Shown: one piece after another, positions 1 to 11,550 of the stretch
Position numbering within the stretch: position 1 is the first letter of the stretch
Layout of the letters: each line of letters opens with the position of its first letter
Source: Selaginella tamariscina
Taxonomy: Eukaryota; Streptophyta; Lycopodiopsida; Selaginellales; Selaginellaceae
DNA: 64,000 nt
Reading direction: 5' to 3'
Assembly: GCA_003024785.1 (NCBI GenBank)
Contig: PUQB01000009.1
Location: 145,001-209,000, forward strand
Translations under genes and position numbers: made by a program
Notes under the pieces: generated by a model
The model's database searches: none
Told to the model about the DNA's origin: nothing
The model's input: the letters and a program-made list of their open reading frames with translations, nothing else

Positions 1-197
1 AATTCCAACAAACATGTCTTAATTACAGTTATTAAAGTAATAATTTTACGCCAGCTTTAATTTTTTTTAAATTAAAACACTTGTAAATTTTAGTAAACAA
101 TTAAATCCTTTATTATTTATTATTATTAAAGGTAACAAATAAAGGCAATTTGTGAGGGTATATATGAAACAAATATAACCCTATCTTACAAATGGAG

Positions 198-320
198 ATG
201 CTTGGTTTAGCAGTGGGACTAAAACGCCTAAGATGGTTAATAGATGAAAGTTCTGCAGGACTAGCACAAGAAGACATATACAGATGCCTTGCCCAAATAA
301 ACAAAGGCGAGGAGAAATAA
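198..320 (+). pseudogene. Short coding-like relic upstream of the B3 domain fragment
   Basis: A 40-codon open frame starts at ATG 198 and ends at TAA 318-320. Its composition is protein-like (charged and hydrophobic residues alternate, for example RWLIDES). It lies just upstream of the B3-like stretch and may be the 5' part of the same decayed gene. I do not recognise a domain, so the link is inference from position only. Confidence 0.25.
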
Positions 321-369
321 GGTGAAGAAGCCCACAAGTAATACACAAGTAATACACAAGTAATACAGT

Positions 370-733
370 ACTCTAAGCCCGTAGATGGCACAAGTGGTAG
401 ATGGGAGCATCTCTTCTCCAAGAAGCTCACACTCGGTGATGTAAACCCTAAAAGTTTAAGGTTGTGTTTATCAAGCAAGACTGCTAAACACTTTATTAAG
501 GAATTAAACACCTTAAATAAGATGAAGTTACAAGGGAAGATAGACCTTGAGGTTGTGGACAAAAGTGGTAGAATATAAGTATAATTACCATACTAATGAC
601 AAGAAGGAGACAGTTATTAGATCAGATTAGAGTGGGTTTATTCGTACTTACCAGCCTCGTGAAGGGGACGACCTACATTTTTCTTAAGCATAAGGAGAGT
701 GGCAAGATGGGGATCAGCTTAACTGGGGCATGA
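370..733 (+). pseudogene. B3 DNA-binding domain relic (plant-specific transcription factor family)
   Basis: Plus-strand translation gives the order of a plant B3 domain in pieces. First comes a segment with LFSKKLTLGDV, the usual B3 opening of an LF.K.LT..DV pattern. Then comes VVDKSGR, then KYNYH, then WSGFIR-like SGFIRTYQPREGDDL, then KHKESGKMGISLTGA before a TGA at 731-733. The pieces need frame changes near 573 and near 680, and a TAG stands where a tryptophan is expected near 640. B3 domains bind DNA in plant factors of the RAV, ARF, LAV and REM types; which type is not clear. The relic is only one domain long and has no intact start, so it is called a pseudogene. Indel errors could explain some of the breaks. 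Confidence 0.6.
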
Positions 734-3700
734 TTTATTATGTACAGGAGTTTTTGGTTATATCTTTATATAGACTCACATGTCATGTAGTATAAATAAA
801 TAAAAAAAAAATAGTATTCAATATAATATGAATAATATAGAAATTAAACAAATAGAAATCATGTGAGCTAATAATTAAAATAAAAACTTTAAATCTCTTT
901 TTAAAATGGAGCTACGTAATAAGAATAAATTATCTCAAAATGTTGAAAATGTTAACATTATATTTATTCAATAATCCCTAGGAAATCTTATATGGATATA
1001 CATTAGAGATATATATTGTATATAATTCTGCCATTTACTACTTTAAAATGTTTATTTTATATTATGTTAACGTTGTAGTTAGTATTCATTATTATATCAT
1101 ACATCAGCAATTATTGGCAATGACAATTGAATATTCTTTGTAACCGTGAAATTGTAGAACAAACATATTATTAAGTTCCTTTCCATTTGAAAGAAAATCC
1201 TTTTCGTTTGATACTGAATATTAACAGTTTTAAATGCCCCATGTACTGCACAATTGTGTGTTTTCTGAATATTGATATTTATATATATTACGATTTCTAT
1301 CTATAATTTTATCTTTGTGAAACATAATAAAATAAAAAGAAAATCCATGTATATATTACTTTAATATTAAATAAAAACATTTATTTATTTATAGGGTAAA
1401 ATGGATTGGAATGGCTTTTTTGATTATTTGTTTAACATTGGATATACTATATAAATAATTAATGTGTAAATCGCATAATAATAACATAAGGATTAAAATA
1501 AACATTTCATGTAACATTTTTATGTATCATGGACAATTACTAATTCAATAAGTAAATGACATGGTTTATTAAGAATTGTAAGAATGACAAATCTTTGAAA
1601 ATTAACTCATTAATTTCATTTAATTTAATTTTAAAATTTTAAAAACCAATCTATCTAACATTGAACATGTGCATGTTGTTATGATACATTATTATGCATA
1701 CATGTGTTTAGTGTTCAACTTTTGACATTGAACTATTACAACATGTGCAATTATTATAATAAAGCATACATGTGCATGCTATTATGATAAATTATCATAA
1801 TGATTTACAAGTTTTACTAATGAATATAAGGATAGAGTTAAGAAAATTATATTGTAGGAATTGACAATAATTAAGGTTTTCAATGAACAAGATTTGGAGA
1901 ACACATAAGGAATTAAATATTCCAAGAAATTCTTTTAATTAATGAAATTTTAAAATAACTAAAGAAAATAAGAAATGCAGCAAAGTAAATTTAAAGTTTT
2001 TGTTTAAATAAATTAGATTACTATTGGTAAGTACATAGTGCATTATAAAGCAATGTCAAATGAAATAGATTATTTTCAATATGATAATTAATCAAACTAT
2101 TTATTTAAGTTAACTCCCAATAAAAGTTCTACAATATGCATTAATGTAATACCAATGAACATGTATTACATAAGTAATTATGAGCTTCCATTATAAATAT
2201 TTATGTATAATGATTTATCATGGTAACATGCATATATAGGTTACAATGAATTAGTGTTTAAGAGTTGAACATTAATTACCATAGTGTTTTACTAACTTAT
2301 CATAGTGTAAGTTCATGTGTGATTATTGAAGAATATACACATATACACAGACATATAGCATGTGTATAAATAAAATGATAAACATACATGTTCATGCATC
2401 AAATAATATTAAATAAATATTAATTACATATAAAAAGCACATTGATGTAATTCATTTTGTGCTTCGAAAGTGCAATACATGTATGCATGTTTATCAAGGT
2501 TATAAAATTAAAGACACATACATATTTAATAAAACATTCCATGTTTCCTCACACATGACTAAAATAATTTATTTAAATAAACATTTAATGGAATAAGATT
2601 CTAAGAGGAAAGATGTTATGCATGTGCATGTGTGCATACACACATCTTTTTTATTTCATTTGTTTGATATATATATATATATATATATATATGACTATCA
2701 TATACATTATTGTTATGGTCAAGAGCGGGCTCGTTAAGTTTTGAGTTAACAAGTTGAGTTATGGGTATCTTCTATTGTAACCACATACATCTATTAAAAA
2801 CTCAAACTTTTATCACCATGGGTCAATTTAACCTTTTCTCACAATCTCAAACTGGACTTTTATTTTCTTATTCTTACCCATTACATTACGACTTTTACTT
2901 TCATTTAATAATCTATTAATGTCTCAATCTACAAACAAGATAGCCAACTTAGACTAGAAATGACAAGTATTTTTTATTAAGGTTATTCGTATGGTTTAGG
3001 ATCCACCATGCCTCTTTGTGGCAGCTAATTTTCTTTGGGTACCATTACCGACCTAATGATACCTAATGATAGAGGTATACGGGACAAACCATAGAACATG
3101 TTGATGGATTCACCAACCACCCGCAAGTTTAGCCCACACAAGGCTTAATGGCTCAAGCCAAAGCTCACGTCGTCCAATGCATGCAAAGGGACATGCTGAA
3201 GCACATGGAATCTAAGGTGGAGTTTAAGGTAGTTTGAGATAGAGTTTGTGTGGTAGCTATGTTAATCATGGGGCACAACCCAAAAAGCAACTTCTCAAGT
3301 TGACGCAAGAGATGTGCATGTTTGGATACATGGCTAAGACTCTTTTGTGCTTCTAGGTGTTGCTCATGAGAGCCTCATTTGGCCAAGGAGTTGGGAGTGT
3401 ATCTAGACATGGATACCAACCTATCCATGAGCAGATCCTTGGAGAGGAGGTTAGGCTTATAGCAAGGCTGCTTGAAAACCCGATTAGAAGGTAGGAGGGA
3501 TAGGATTACCTTATGCTTAGTGAAAACATCACCTCCTATGTCATAGTTTTAATTATGATCACTCTTTTATTTAAAAGTTGATTGTTATTACATACTGAAC
3601 TATGTTGATGAGCCTTATGTGTAAAAAAAGGTCCACCTAGTGCATCTAGATATCTAGTGATGGTCCAGTTGGGTGTCATTAAGTATTTGTAAGAACTTCC

Positions 3701-4363
3701 TAGGAAACCTAACACTTCCATTTAAAAAACTTTATCTTTGTTTTTCCTATCCATGTTAGATTCATTCATGATTAGTTTTGATGAGTTTAATATATCATAT
3801 ATGGCTAGAAACACCCTTAGGGTTGACCTAATGCTTGGGTTGCTCTAAACCCCTATGGTTAGTTTAGGGGTTAATGGGTTGTTTAGTTAAACTCACAAGC
3901 ATTAATTATATATCAACCCACTTTAAAACAAGAAAATTGGTTTGGGGAGGTATCTGTCACATAAATTAAATAAAGTAGGTATGAGGAAAGCATCCTAGAG
4001 ACTGAGAGGTGTTTGGCTCCTTCCTATTGTCGGAATAAGCCTAACTTATGTCGTTAAGGCATCCTTAACTTACAACATTTAAGGGTATGTCACACCTTAA
4101 GGGTAACCTACCTTAGTGTTAGCAAATCCACATTGTTATGCCCGAGTACGCTGCATCCAAAGGGTTGACTAACTTTTTCATTTGGTAACTTGCTCACACA
4201 CTTGGGAGGTCTTGTCAGAGTATGCATTCCACTAGGCTAGAGGTTGAGGCTTGCCTTTAGCTTCCTTCTCCATGCCAAACTAAGAGCATCACTCATAGCT
4301 AAGTATGACATACATCCTGACTCACAATATGAGCATTATTTGTGCCCTTGTCCAATTATGAAC
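734..4363. other. AT-rich intergenic DNA
   Basis: No protein-like open frame was found on either strand. Composition is strongly AT-rich to about 2.7 kb and then becomes mixed toward the retrotransposon block. A pure AT run lies at 2667-2692. The sequence ACCTAATGAT is repeated back to back at about 3051-3070. Nothing else could be supported. Confidence 0.6.
2667..2692. repeat. (AT)n microsatellite
   Basis: An uninterrupted alternating AT tract of about 26 bp in AT-rich intergenic DNA. Confidence 0.9.
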
Positions 4364-5015
4364 CAGTCGTCAAGGACTCTGTAGGCCAAATGATGGTTCT
4401 TGGTGGTTGCTAGGACGCTATGGTAGTGTCTAGTCCTAGGGGTCCACCTTGGCAAGCCGTACTTACCTCGGGAGCACTGGAAGGAGGTGGGATGGCCTCT
4501 ACTCGGATGTTGCGAGGGTCCGTGTATAGGTGAGGAGTTGGCGTAGTAGTTCCACTTCTTGACTATATGTTGTCGGACTAGGAGCGGGGCAAGAGGAGAG
4601 TAACTTGAGAAGGTGGTGGACAAAAGGAGTAAATATACATATAGAGTACAAAGTTGCCCCAGAAAAGGTGGAGCAAGATACAAAGAAAAAGACAGACTAG
4701 AAGGACCCTGACCCACTATAAGGCTTCCTACTTTTATAGTGGGTCGGCTAGTTCTAGACCCTAGGTACATGTGGCACGCTCCCATTGGTCTGCCGCCCTG
4801 TGACAGAGTCTTGCATGTAGCATTTATGTGCCTCCCTCACGGTGCTTTCTGATTATCTTTGTAGTTGATTAGGACAATCGGATCTATGTTTGGTTAAGCG
4901 CCGCCTAACAGCTGTCGTTGTTAGTCCGTACCTATTGTACCTTCACCGCTCAGCCACTTCCATCCCGTCGCTCGTTCGCGCTGGCTGGCGATTTGATGGT
5001 GGTCAAACCACATCA
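4364..5015 (-). repeat. LTR copy 1 (3' LTR of element A)
   Basis: It matches the copies at 16965-17631 and 21657-22309 over its full length with many substitutions. Minus-strand termini are TGATGTGGTTTGACC at 5015 and a degraded form of ACGACCA at 4364 (the two other copies keep TG...CA). It carries the TATA-containing inverted repeat GACCCACTATA (4710-4720) / TATAGTGGGTC (4735-4745). Confidence 0.85.
4710..4745 (-). promoter_or_regulatory. TATA-containing hairpin in LTR copy 1
   Basis: Arms of 11 bp (GACCCACTATA and TATAGTGGGTC) flank a 14-base loop. The same structure is perfect in LTR copy 3 (22028-22064) and partly lost in copy 2 (about 17323-17360). The TATA-like core lies in the arms, so this is a likely core promoter region of the minus-strand element. 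Promoter function is inferred. Confidence 0.5.
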
Positions 5016-5104
5016 ATTAGATGCCTAGACTTATTCGTTGGCACGTCCTTGAGCCATTCCATCAGACGCCCACCCCATAGTGCTCCCGGTACATGGTGAT
5101 TTCA

Positions 5105-5843
5105 CTCTCTATTGTGGCCAGCGTTGTCTTTAGAGTGGCAATGGTCGCATCCCGTAGTGCGATCACTCTCCGTAACCTTGTTGTTGGCCCTGACATTGCC
5201 TCCCTAAGTGCCCTCGCCTCTACCCACTTTGTGGCATAGTTGTTGCCATTACGATGTACCTGGAGCGTGTCGTGTGGGCCCTTGGGTTAATTGGCCCCAC
5301 GAAGTCCAGGCCCCACTTCTCAAATGCCGCCATTTCTACTGAGGGGTGGTACTCCATGCCTTGGCCTGCCGTGGGTTTGCCCATTCGTTGACAGTCGATG
5401 CAGCTCTTTACTGCCTTGGTGGCGTCCCGGAAGATCGTTGGCCACCAAAGTCCAGTCTATAGGATTTTCCTGGCCGTTTTGTCCCTCCCGAAGTGTCCTG
5501 CCCCTAGTCCTGTGGGCTGCATTGACAATCTTAGGGATTTCCCATGCCAAGGGGCATCTTCAGAGTATGTCATCCCTCCCTACTTATATAGCTGATCCCC
5601 GATCAACTGGAACGGTAAGCACCTTCGGGTGAGGCTTTGTCTATGTGTTGCCGATGTTCCAAAAAGGCTAGTTAACCCGTTGATGAGGTAGCGCCATATT
5701 GGTTGCTACCATGCTGGGATGTCTGGGCCGGTTGTCAGGTCGGTGGCTCATCATGAGGTGCCTTGTACGACAGCTGTCTCGAAGAGGTTGGCTTCTGGTA
5801 TGTTAAGCAAGGGCACGGCTTCGGGTGGTTTGCCGCTTGCTAT
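5105..5843 (-). pseudogene. Element A integrase, truncated
   Basis: Minus-strand frames show the end of a zinc-binding (HHCC) domain with CIDCQRMGKP at about 5380-5410, then WGLDFVGPINP at about 5290-5310, the usual start of the integrase core. Next comes NYATKWVEARAL at about 5215-5250, where the family has a D-Y-x-T-K-W-V-E-A motif; here the first catalytic Asp position reads as Asn. The rest of the catalytic core, with its second Asp and the Glu, is missing. Instead a charged, helix-like stretch continues to a stop at about 5060-5070, close to the LTR. The integrase would not be catalytic. Confidence 0.65.
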
Positions 5844-6259
5844 TCAGGAGAGGAGATCTAGTGATACATGCAGCTTACCTACTTTATGAACTACAGTGAA
5901 CTCGAACTCTTGTAGGAGGAGTATCCACAGAGCCAGCTGCACGGTGAGCTGTGGTTTACTCACAAGGTAGAGCAGGGCATGGTGATCCACAATCAGTATG
6001 AAGTGGTTGCCCATGAGGTAGTGGCGAAACTTAGATACTCTATAGATAAATGCTAGGCATTCTTTGTCGGTTGCCGAGTAGTTGCGTTCGGTCGGTGGCA
6101 TGAGTCGGCTTCCGTATGCAATGGGTCGAAGCATCCTTTCGTCGTCCTCCTGGGACAGGACCACACTTACCACTATGCTGGAGCCATCCATTTGTAAGTG
6201 GAACTGTTGATTCCAATCTGGTGAAATGAGGATAGGTGCTTCCGCCAACTAGCGCTTTA
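5844..6259 (-). pseudogene. Element A RNase H domain (Ty3/gypsy)
   Basis: A minus-strand open frame of 134 codons (6248-5844) carries the Ty3-type RNase H hallmarks: LQMDGSS near its start (the family has a D-A-S motif), RPIAYGSRLMPPTERNYS, ATDKECLAF and the FRHYLMG....IVDHHAL segment. RNase H removes the RNA strand after minus-strand DNA synthesis. It sits directly after the RT region and before the integrase, as expected for Ty3/gypsy. The frame is open here although its neighbours are broken. Confidence 0.8.
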
Positions 6260-7600
6260 TGACCTTGAAGGCAGCCTATTGGTTGGCAAGTAATTTGGTC
6301 ATAGGTTGGGCCCTATCGGCATACTGTCAAATAAACTTGCGGTAGAATCCTGCTTTCCCAAGGAACCGCGGAGGTCTGTGACATTTTGTGGGGTGACATT
6401 TCGGCCAGTGCTCGTACTGATCTCAGATCCACCGTGATGCCTTCCCTGGAGATGATGTGCCCTAACAGCTTCCCTGCAGTCATGTCAAATACACATTTTG
6501 AGGGTTAAGAGATATCCCATATTCTTGGCAGTGTCAGAACACCCATTCTAGGCGTGCCACATGGTCCTTGCTAGTCCATAAACTATGAAGTCGTCTAGGA
6601 ATGCCCGGACGAAGTCCGTGAGGTTGTCTAGGAATACATGCTGAACCAATCTCTAGAATGTGGCTGGAACGTTGCAGAGTCCGAATAGCATAACTTTGAA
6701 TGCGTATGCTCCCCAATCCGTGATGAATGCAGTCTTAGCTTGGTTTTCCATTGTGACCATCACCTAGTTGTATCCGCTGAAGCTGTCCATGAACGAGTAC
6801 ATTTCATGACCCGCTACGTCTTTTAGGATGGCTTCTGTAAACAGGATGTGGAATGGATCCTTTTTCGTGATGGCATTTAGTCGCCGATAGTTTATGCAGA
6901 TTCTCAGCCACCCGTCCTTCTTAAGTATGATGGTGATTGGTGATAGCCATTCTGGGTTCTTGATAGGGTAGACGAAGTCCGCTTTGAGCCACTTGTCAAT
7001 CTCTTGTTTAGCCTTTCAGGTGTAGTTTGGGTTGATGCAAAACTGTTGTTGGTGGCTAGGTCGAATGTCAGGTTTTAACTTAATTTTGTGCTGGCACAAC
7101 TCCGACGGTACTCCCCTTAGGTCGTGGTAGGTCTAGTCGAATACCTCCCTATATGGAGGCAGTTGGCAATTTGCTCTTTTAGCTCTGATCTTATGTGGGC
7201 ATTAACATTTACTAGCTGGGGTCTTCGTTGGTGCCTATGTTGACCTGTTTGATTATTACTTTGGGAGTCATGTTCCACTCATACATTGGCTTGCCGCGTG
7301 TTTCTCTTGGGCCGGCAGGGTGACACTCTGCATTTCCTTCCATAGAATGGGCCACCTCGGGATTTGAGCTTTGGAGGTGTTTGCTCTGGCCTCTAGCTGA
7401 GTCATTAGGTACGTGGCGGCAGAATCCTATACTTCCTACGCCGAGGGTCTACCTCTCCTATGATGAATAATTCTAGCAAGCATGCCAAGATAGCTGCTTC
7501 TTCCTCATCATCCAGTCTCTCACTCCAGTCTGGGAGGTGGTATTCTTGGGGTTGGAATTCCGGTGGTGGTGCTGAGACTTGTTTCACAATAACAGATATG
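6260..7600 (-). pseudogene. Element A reverse transcriptase, with stops
   Basis: The minus strand reads RICINYRRLNAITKKDPF at about 6850-6905, MYSFMDSFSGYN at about 6765-6800 and FVRAFLDDFIVYG at about 6570-6610. The last is the polymerase catalytic box, with LDD in place of the more common Y-x-D-D context. In-frame stops follow the SGYN box and occur near 6640 and 6535. A linker frame at 7587-7405 (protease-RT spacer) is open and acidic (DDEEEAAI). Reverse transcriptase copies the element RNA into DNA. The gene is clearly decayed. Confidence 0.75.
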
Positions 7601-7659
7601 AGTCCCCCCTTGACGGGGAAACGGACCTGCTAATTCTCCTAGTCATGTTGTACCCTCGC

Positions 7660-8032
7660 ACCCCTAAGCCACGATCAGCCCAAAAGTAAGTCGAACCCCC
7701 CTTTTGCGTGCATATCGAGAATGACCATGTTTATCAGGAACTTGATATTTTGGATCTTGATCCCTACCTTCCTCATGATGCCCTTGGGTGCCACCTTGGC
7801 TTGGTTCACCATACGTATGAGGAAGGGTGAGGGCTCCGGGGGCGGCATCCCCAACTCCTAATGGAGTTTTGTGAACATGATTTACGCATGATCCCCCATC
7901 AATGATCACGTTGTGACTATGTGGCCTGCCATTTGGACAGGTATAGCCGGTACATCGTCCACAAAGTCTACTGCTATCATTGCGACCCTTGGGGGCGCTG
8001 TTGTGGGCCCATGTAGCTCCCAAGTGAGACTT
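7660..8032 (-). pseudogene. Element A retropepsin-like protease region
   Basis: The minus strand shows NVIIDGGSCVNHV at about 7890-7930, the I-I-D-G-G-S version of the aspartic protease active site typical of one class of plant Ty3/gypsy elements. Element B has the matching VIIDEGSAMNIIS at 18540-18590. Downstream of the motif the reading frame is disturbed. The 5' side of the region was cut by insertion of the nested element at 8033-8037. Confidence 0.65.
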
Positions 8033-8037
8033 CATAC
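8033..8037. repeat. Target site duplication CATAC, left copy
   Basis: CATAC lies immediately outside the 5' LTR that begins TGTCACGACC at 8038. The same five bases follow the 3' LTR at 14026-14030. Five base pairs is the usual Ty3/gypsy duplication length. Confidence 0.9.
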
Positions 8038-8486
8038 TGTCACGACCCGATACAAGATGCATGTTCTCGATATAGGATACAGGATATAGGATACGGGATA
8101 CAGGATATGCCTACAAGATATTCCTACAGGATATGCCTAGAGGATATGCTATAGGATATGCCTAGAGGATAAGGGTCATCATTTTTAGCTCATGACTAGA
8201 TTAGGCTCATGACCAGATTAGCTCTTAGAGTTGTGAGCATAAAAGCTCAGACCTAATTGTTGTACAATCAGTTACTATTAACACCAGTCTTTCTACGATT
8301 AATCTTGTCTTGTCTTGTTTTGCTCCTTGCTTCCTTCTCTCCTTGTTTTATTCCTAGTTCCTGTCATGTTCCTGTCTTGCTTCTGGTTCTTGTCCTACTC
8401 CTGTTTTGTTCCTGGTTCCTGTCTTGTTCCTAGTCCTTGTCCTGCTCCAAAGTCAAGCCTCCTTGCTCTTGGATTGTGGCTTGACG
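8038..8486 (+). repeat. 5' LTR of the nested chromovirus
   Basis: Begins TGTCACGACCCGATACA and ends GGCTTGACg, where the 3' LTR has GGCTTGACA. The U3 part contains a run of short degenerate repeats around GGATATGCCTA (about 8085-8170) and a doubled segment around CTCATGAC (8190-8220). A TATA-like box lies at 8238-8246. LTR length differs from the 3' copy (about 449 against 511 bp), mostly through indels in the repeat and CTTGTT/CCTG-rich parts. Confidence 0.9.
8238..8281 (+). promoter_or_regulatory. TATA box and predicted transcription start in the 5' LTR
   Basis: CATAAAAG at 8238-8245 is followed about 30 bases later by CAGTTACTATTAA (8269-8281). The 3' LTR has CATAAAAG followed by CAGTTACTATCAA at 13771-13783. 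The pyrimidine-purine CA at the start of this word is a plausible initiator. The start site is inferred from TATA spacing and from complementarity to the primer site. Confidence 0.6.
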
Positions 8487-8487
8487 T

Positions 8488-8500
8488 TTGATAGTAACTG
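8488..8500 (+). other. Primer binding site, self-priming type
   Basis: TTGATAGTAACTG lies directly after the 5' LTR. It is the exact reverse complement of CAGTTACTATCAA at 13771-13783 in the 3' LTR, and pairs with the 5' LTR copy (8269-8281) with one C-to-T change that still allows a G-U pair. The matched word lies at the predicted start of the transcript. Tf1/sushi-type Ty3/gypsy elements prime from the 5' end of their own RNA in this arrangement. The usual plant tRNA-iMet site (TGGTATCAGAGC) is absent here. Confidence 0.75.
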
Positions 8501-8578
8501 CTTTTATAGCTCTCCGATTCCCAGTTACTTTTTTTTTTCCTTGGTTTTCCTTTTTCGTTTTCCTCTTCTTTCATAATC

Positions 8579-9525
8579 ATGGCCGATTTTGAGCACTTTC
8601 AACGTAACACCAAATGTTGCTTCACGAGCTGGCACTTTGCGCCAAGTGGTCACAGATCTGCAAGGTTCCACCAATGCGGCGCATGCAGCTGCTGATGCAT
8701 CCTCCAAGGCTGCTGCATCCTCCAGGCTGCTGCATCCTCCAAGGTTGCTGCGCAGGCTCTCTCTCAAGCATTGGTTTCCTCTTCATCGAACTTTCTTCGG
8801 AGCCGAAGATCAGCATGCCAAAAGTTAGTGGCAATCGCCGATTTCCAAGGTTTCCTGAATCAGATCCGGCTCTTGATCCGCATGCAACCACGCCGCTACT
8901 CGACTGATGCACAAAAGGTTGGCCTTTTGGCATCCTTACTAAGTGGATCTCCACGGCTTGGGTTGCCCCTTGCTGGAGCGTGACGACCCATTGATGGAAG
9001 ACTTTGAAGGTTTCGTGGCTGCCTTTGAAGCCTGCTTTGGAGATCCGATAAGTACCGTTCTGCATGCACGAAGTTACGGAAGCTCACACAAGGATCCGAC
9101 CAGCTTCCGTTTATGCATCCGAATTTCAGCAACTTTGCACGAACATTCCATGGGACGAGACTGCATTGATCGAACACTTCCGTTTTGGGTTGAGGGATGA
9201 CGTGAAGGACCTTCTCCTTACGTTACCGGATGCCCAAACATTAGCGGAGATCATGCAACAGTGTTCGCTGCAACAACCGTTTGTTCGATCGTCAGGAAAG
9301 ATCCCGTCAGCAGTTCCTGCAAACCAATCCTGCAGCTATGGTACATGTTCCTGCACACCTTCTGGAGTAGTTCCTATGGAGGTTGAGAAATCCAAGCGTG
9401 GCTCACTTTCCGCTGAGAAGCAACGTCGCCACAGTGAGAACCTATGCTTGTATTGTGGTGAAGCAGACACAAGGTGGCAGAATGTCCTATTAAAGCCAGG
9501 AAGTTCAAGACGCGTGAAGTTAAGT
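8579..9525 (+). pseudogene. Chromovirus gag (capsid and nucleocapsid), frameshifted
   Basis: An ATG at 8579 opens the region. Gag-like segments then appear in alternating frames: ISMPK at about 8810, MQPRRYSTDAQKVGLLASLL at about 8880-8940, PLLERDDPLMEDFEGFVAAF at about 8965-9025, and FQQLCTNIPWDETALIEHFRFGL at 9120-9190. A zinc knuckle starts CLYCGEAD at about 9445 and needs a 1-nt change to reach its AECP half at about 9480. Gag would package the RNA. Alanine- and serine-rich repeats at 8690-8760 are partly duplicated. This copy is broken. Confidence 0.75.
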
Positions 9526-9639
9526 TGAAGTTCAGTCGGAAAACTTCAATGTCCACTTCGTCTAGGAGCCGCGAAGTTGGACGTAGGTGCAGGCTCCATT
9601 GGTGCTGCTCATACCATTCCATCACTCAAGTTTCCTGTA

Positions 9640-9990
9640 CACATTCCTCAATAATCGAGAGCTCAAGGAGTTTGCCCTGTTAGACACTGGTGCAAATGCA
9701 TTTCATGGATGACACTTTTGCAACTCGCATGGCATTCCGGTGGTGAAGTTGAAGCGTGCAGTTCCTGTAGAGGTGGCCGATGGTCGTCTGATTGCTTCTG
9801 GCGCAGTTACCCATGCTACCACACCTCTCTCTTGCATCATGGCGCATTCAACTGTTCGATTTCCTTCAACTTGATCAAGACTCGGTCGACTCCCATCATT
9901 TTGGGCATGCCATGGTTCGTGTTGCAAATCCGCAGATCGACTGGAGGTCTAGGACGCTCACGTTTTCCTCTCGGCAGCCAGGATCAATCT
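9640..9990 (+). pseudogene. Chromovirus retropepsin, frameshifted
   Basis: FALLDTGANAF at about 9670-9705 contains the D-T-G-A active-site motif of retroviral-type aspartic proteases. The next frame carries HGIPVVKLKRAVPVEVADG-like sequence. PIILGMPWF at about 9893-9920 matches the conserved I-L-G-x-x-W-L near the C-terminus. The protease would cut the Gag-Pol polyprotein. A stop after the active site marks a frame change. Confidence 0.7.
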
Positions 9991-10600
9991 GTACCTTCCT
10001 GCACAGGATACATCCTTAGTGTCTGAGGCAGTACAAGCTACAGGATTGACCGTGCCTGTTCCTGTATCAGTGTTGAAGACTCCTCCTCGACAGGATTCAC
10101 CTCATGTCAGTTCCTCAGCACATCCGCAGGCTCTCTCCACTCCTGTAAGTTTGCATTCCTGTACAGGGTTCTTCCAATCCTGTATCAGTGTCGAAGGTTC
10201 CTCCTCAACAGGATCCACCTCCTGTTGGTTCGTCAGCACACTCACAGGCTCTCCTCACTCCTGTGCATCCACGGACTTCTGTACAGGATTCTTCCAATCC
10301 TGTACACTGTCAACATCCACACAGGTTTTTCTAATCCTTCCTCTTTTGTTACTCTGCTTCTGTTCCACCCCCCAAGATCCTTCCTCTTTTTCAGTCACAG
10401 CTCCCTCCTTCTCCTCTCCGAGTTCTTACCACTACCATGCATGAACTTGCCACTGATCCTGCTCCTTTCCACCTTTTTGCCTTTCAAGTAACTCCTACTC
10501 TTCTACCTTTCCTGTATCTGACTCTCCTGTTTTTCAATCTCTCTCCTCTCCTGCTCTTTCCTTCTCCTCCTTCTTCCCTACCATCCAAGTATCACTCCTT
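9990..10600 (+). other. Protease-RT linker, Ser/Thr/Pro-rich and full of CCTGTA/TACAGG words
   Basis: Low-complexity coding-like sequence rich in Ser, Thr and Pro between the protease and RT. Words such as CCTGTACAGGATTC recur at about 10155, 10276 and nearby, so part of the linker seems to have grown by short internal duplications. Confidence 0.5.
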
Positions 10601-11550
10601 TAAGGACGTTTTTGACAAGCACAAGGCTGCAGTTCTTCCTGTTCACAGGTCCTACGACTGTCCTATTGATCTTGCAGAAGGAAAGACTCCACCGTTCGGA
10701 CCGATTTATGCATTGTCACCACAGAGTTGGAGGTTCTTCATCAGTACATCGAGGACAACTTGGCATCCGGCTTCATTCGTCACTCAAAGTCCCCTGCAGG
10801 AGCGCCTATCTTCTTTGTCAAGAAGAAGGATGGGATTTACGTTTGGTTGTGGACTACAGGGGTTTGAATCAAGTCACCATTCGGAATCGGTACCCGTTGC
10901 CATTGATCCCGGAACTTCTCGATCGGCTGCGAGGAGCAAAGGTGTTCACGAAGATCGACTTACGAGGGGCCTACAACCTTGTACGGATTCGTCCAGGCGA
11001 TGAGTGGAAGACTGCCTTTCGTACAAGGTATGGACACTTCGAGTACACGGTGATGCCTTTCGGCCTTACCAATGCCCCAGTGTGTTCCAACACATGGTGA
11101 ACGACATCTTTCGTGACTTCTTGGACCAGTTTGTGGTGATCTACCTCGACGACATTTTGATTTTCTCCAAGGACCAGGCGGCACATGACAAGCATGTACG
11201 ATTAGTTCTACAGCGGCTTCGAGCATGGCTGTATGCGAAGTTGGAGAAGTGTTTTTTCGATAGGGATGGAGTTCTTGGGCTACATCGTCTCTCCTGCTGG
11301 CGTTTCCATGGACATGCACAAGGTGAAGACCATCGTGGAGTGGGAGAGGCCCAAGTCTGTACGAGATGTACAATGTTTCCTTGGCTTTGCAAACTTCTAC
11401 AGGCGTTCATACAGGACTTCTCCAAGCGTGTACTTCCACTCACGGAACTCACCAAGCGCACAGAGGTTTTCTCTTGGTCCGACAAGGCGGAACATGCATT
11501 CACAACACTCAAGGACCTTCACGACAGCTCCGATTTTAGCACATCCTGAT
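10600..11550 (+). pseudogene. Chromovirus reverse transcriptase
   Basis: [19 protein letters not shown] at about 10650-10710, [20 protein letters not shown] at about 10840-10900, [15 protein letters not shown] at about 10945-10990, [11 protein letters not shown] at 11050-11080 and VVIYLDDILIFSK at about 11134-11172 are the successive RT boxes, with YLDD as the catalytic motif. CFLGFANFYRR at about 11370 is the start of the connection region. RT makes the cDNA of the element. At least two frame changes are needed across the domain. Confidence 0.88.

Noticed and set aside
5291..5632. Plus-strand frames of 113 and 65 codons
   Set aside because: They are antisense of the minus-strand integrase of element A, which shows the HHCC and core motifs.
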